Shown: in pieces, positions 13,795-14,458 of the stretch | How positions within the stretch are numbered: the stretch's first letter is position 1 | Layout of the letters: every line of letters begins with the position of its first letter | Assembly (NCBI GenBank): GCA_040902305.1 | Contig: JBBDXN010000140.1 | Coordinates: 1 to 14,458 of the forward strand | Reading direction: 5' to 3' | Length of the DNA: 14,458 nucleotides | From: CAMLFJ01 sp040902305 | GTDB lineage: Bacteria > Methylomirabilota > Methylomirabilia > Rokubacteriales > CSP1-6 | The notes under the pieces: generated by a model | What the model saw: the letters and a program-made list of their open reading frames with translations, nothing else | Database searches by the model: none | What the model was told of the DNA's origin: nothing | Program-made: the position numbers and the translations under genes

Positions 13795-14253
13795 ATGGCA
13801 CTCGAGCAGACGCTGAACGCCACCCTCACCCAGGCCATCAAGGCCAAGGACGGCAAGACCGCCGACGTGGTGCGCATGCTCAAGACCAAGGTCCAGGAGC
13901 GGCGCACCGCCAAGGGCTTCTCGGGCGAAGTCGACGACGCCCTCGTGCTCGACGTGATCGCGGCCTACCGCAAGCTGCTGCAGAAGGCGGTGGCCGAGTT
14001 CGAGAAGGTCGGGGAGCGCGGCGCGGCCCAGGCCGCCCAGCTCCGCTTCGAGATCGAGTTCTGCGAGCGCTACCTGCCCAAGACGATGGACGCGACCGCG
14101 GTACGCGCGCTCGTCAAGGACCGCATCGCCGCCCTCGGCATCACCGATCCCAAGCAGGCCGGCCGCCTGGTCGGCGACGTCATGAAGACCCACAAGGGCC
14201 AGGTGGAGGCGGGCGACGTCAAGCGCGCCGCGGAGGAACTGCTCCGGGGGTAG
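13795..14253 (+). CDS. yqeY: GatB/YqeY domain-containing protein
   Basis: 152 aa, the usual full length of the stand-alone YqeY family, which is homologous to the tRNA-binding tail domain of GatB. The N-terminal helical part (ADVVRMLKTKVQERR) is followed by IAAYRKLLQKAVAEFEKVG, EIEFCERYLPKTMDATAVRA and the C-terminal GDVMKTHKGQVEAGDVKRA. The precise role is uncertain; tRNA binding is inferred from GatB. The ribosome site AGAGGA (13784-13789) overlaps the stop codon TAG of the HAD gene and lies 5 nt before the ATG, which points to coupled translation. It is convergent with ispG, with 15 nt between stop codons. Confidence 0.92.
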   Translation: MALEQTLNATLTQAIKAKDGKTADVVRMLKTKVQERRTAKGFSGEVDDALVLDVIAAYRKLLQKAVAEFEKVGERGAAQAAQLRFEIEFCERYLPKTMDATAVRALVKDRIAALGITDPKQAGRLVGDVMKTHKGQVEAGDVKRAAEELLRG

Positions 14254-14268
14254 GCGGGCGCGGCGCCG

Positions 14269-14458
14269 CTACTTGCGGCTGCCCGCGTACCGCTTCTCGA
14301 CGTAATCGTCGAGGATCTTCAGGAAGTCGGCGACGATCTTGTCGCCCTTGAGCGTCAGCTTCAGCGCGCCGTCCACGAAGACCGGGGCCTTGGGCTCCTC
14401 GAAGGTGCCGGGCAGCGAGATGCCGATGTCGGCGTGCTTGGACTCGCCCGGGCCGTTG
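14269..14458 (-). CDS. ispG: IspG (GcpE) C-terminus, partial at window edge
   Basis: The last 63 codons are visible. 4-hydroxy-3-methylbut-2-enyl diphosphate synthase of the MEP isoprenoid pathway, a [4Fe-4S] enzyme acting on MEcPP. The diagnostic NGPGESKHADIGISLPG contains the glutamate that, with three cysteines upstream and outside this window, holds the cluster. It then reads FEEPKAPVFVDG...LKGDKIVADFLKILDDYVEKRY and ends in AGSRK. The SKHADIGISLPG form is the alphaproteobacteria-like version rather than the E. coli one. The stop (TAG at 14271-14269) is convergent with yqeY. The start and the rest of the gene lie beyond the window. Confidence 0.85.
   Translation of the reverse strand, partial: NGPGESKHADIGISLPGTFEEPKAPVFVDGALKLTLKGDKIVADFLKILDDYVEKRYAGSRK

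Noticed and set aside
14254..14268. Terminator between yqeY and ispG
   Set aside because: GCGGCGCCGC is a palindrome, but short palindromes are expected by chance at this G+C and no T-tract follows.
1..14458. tRNA, rRNA, CRISPR arrays or riboswitches
   Set aside because: No cloverleaf-like segment, rRNA stretch or regularly spaced direct repeat was seen, and the intergenic gaps are all under about 140 bp.

Overview
Organism. The window is about 70% G+C with strong G/C bias at third codon positions. The gene mix (a high-GC AAA+/VWA pair, an actinobacteria-type kinase/DUF3090/phosphatase trio, a protoglobin, an amidase, a HAD-like hydrolase, a lipoprotein) and the 10-N scaffold gap at 7355-7364 suggest a metagenome-assembled, high-GC environmental bacterium. 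Candidatus Rokubacteria/Methylomirabilota is my best guess. Actinobacteria are less likely, because the exported proteins look Gram-negative. This placement is inference; there is no rRNA or other decisive marker here.

Layout. (1) Positions 1-76 hold a perfect 24-bp inverted repeat resembling REP/RAYT-type palindromes. (2) Positions 84-5439, minus strand, hold one compact five-gene operon, read in transcription order: AAA+ ATPase, VWA protein, histidine phosphatase, DUF3090, SCO1664-family kinase-like protein. Junctions are +7, +12, -4 and +10 nt, and a TTGACA-17-CATAGT promoter lies just upstream. (3) Positions 5440-7341 hold small genes: a putative leaderless one-helix membrane protein, a secreted 84-aa protein, a protoglobin (minus) and a Gly-rich lipoprotein divergent from it. 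(4) A sequencing gap follows, flanked by an 11-bp inverted repeat between convergent genes. An Fpg/Nei-family DNA glycosylase (minus) has its end lost in the gap. (5) Positions 8365-11546 hold oligopeptidase B overlapping an APH-family kinase; the stop of one and the start of the other lie inside a GC-rich tandem/inverted repeat. (6) Positions 11596-14253 hold an amidase, a 34-codon remnant of a DUF4406-like gene, a HAD type II-like hydrolase and a YqeY protein. (7) The 3' edge holds the C-terminus of IspG (minus).

How genes work together. The five-gene operon is the most interesting unit. It joins a chelatase/MoxR-like ATPase-VWA pair to a putative kinase, a phosphatase and a zinc-ribbon protein, which suggests an ATP-driven remodelling machine paired with a phosphorylation/dephosphorylation step. 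The target is unknown. The remaining genes look like ordinary accessory metabolism, repair and proteolysis, mostly in one- or two-gene units. Several begin with an extended -10 promoter (TGnTAnnnT) so close to the ATG that their mRNAs are probably leaderless.
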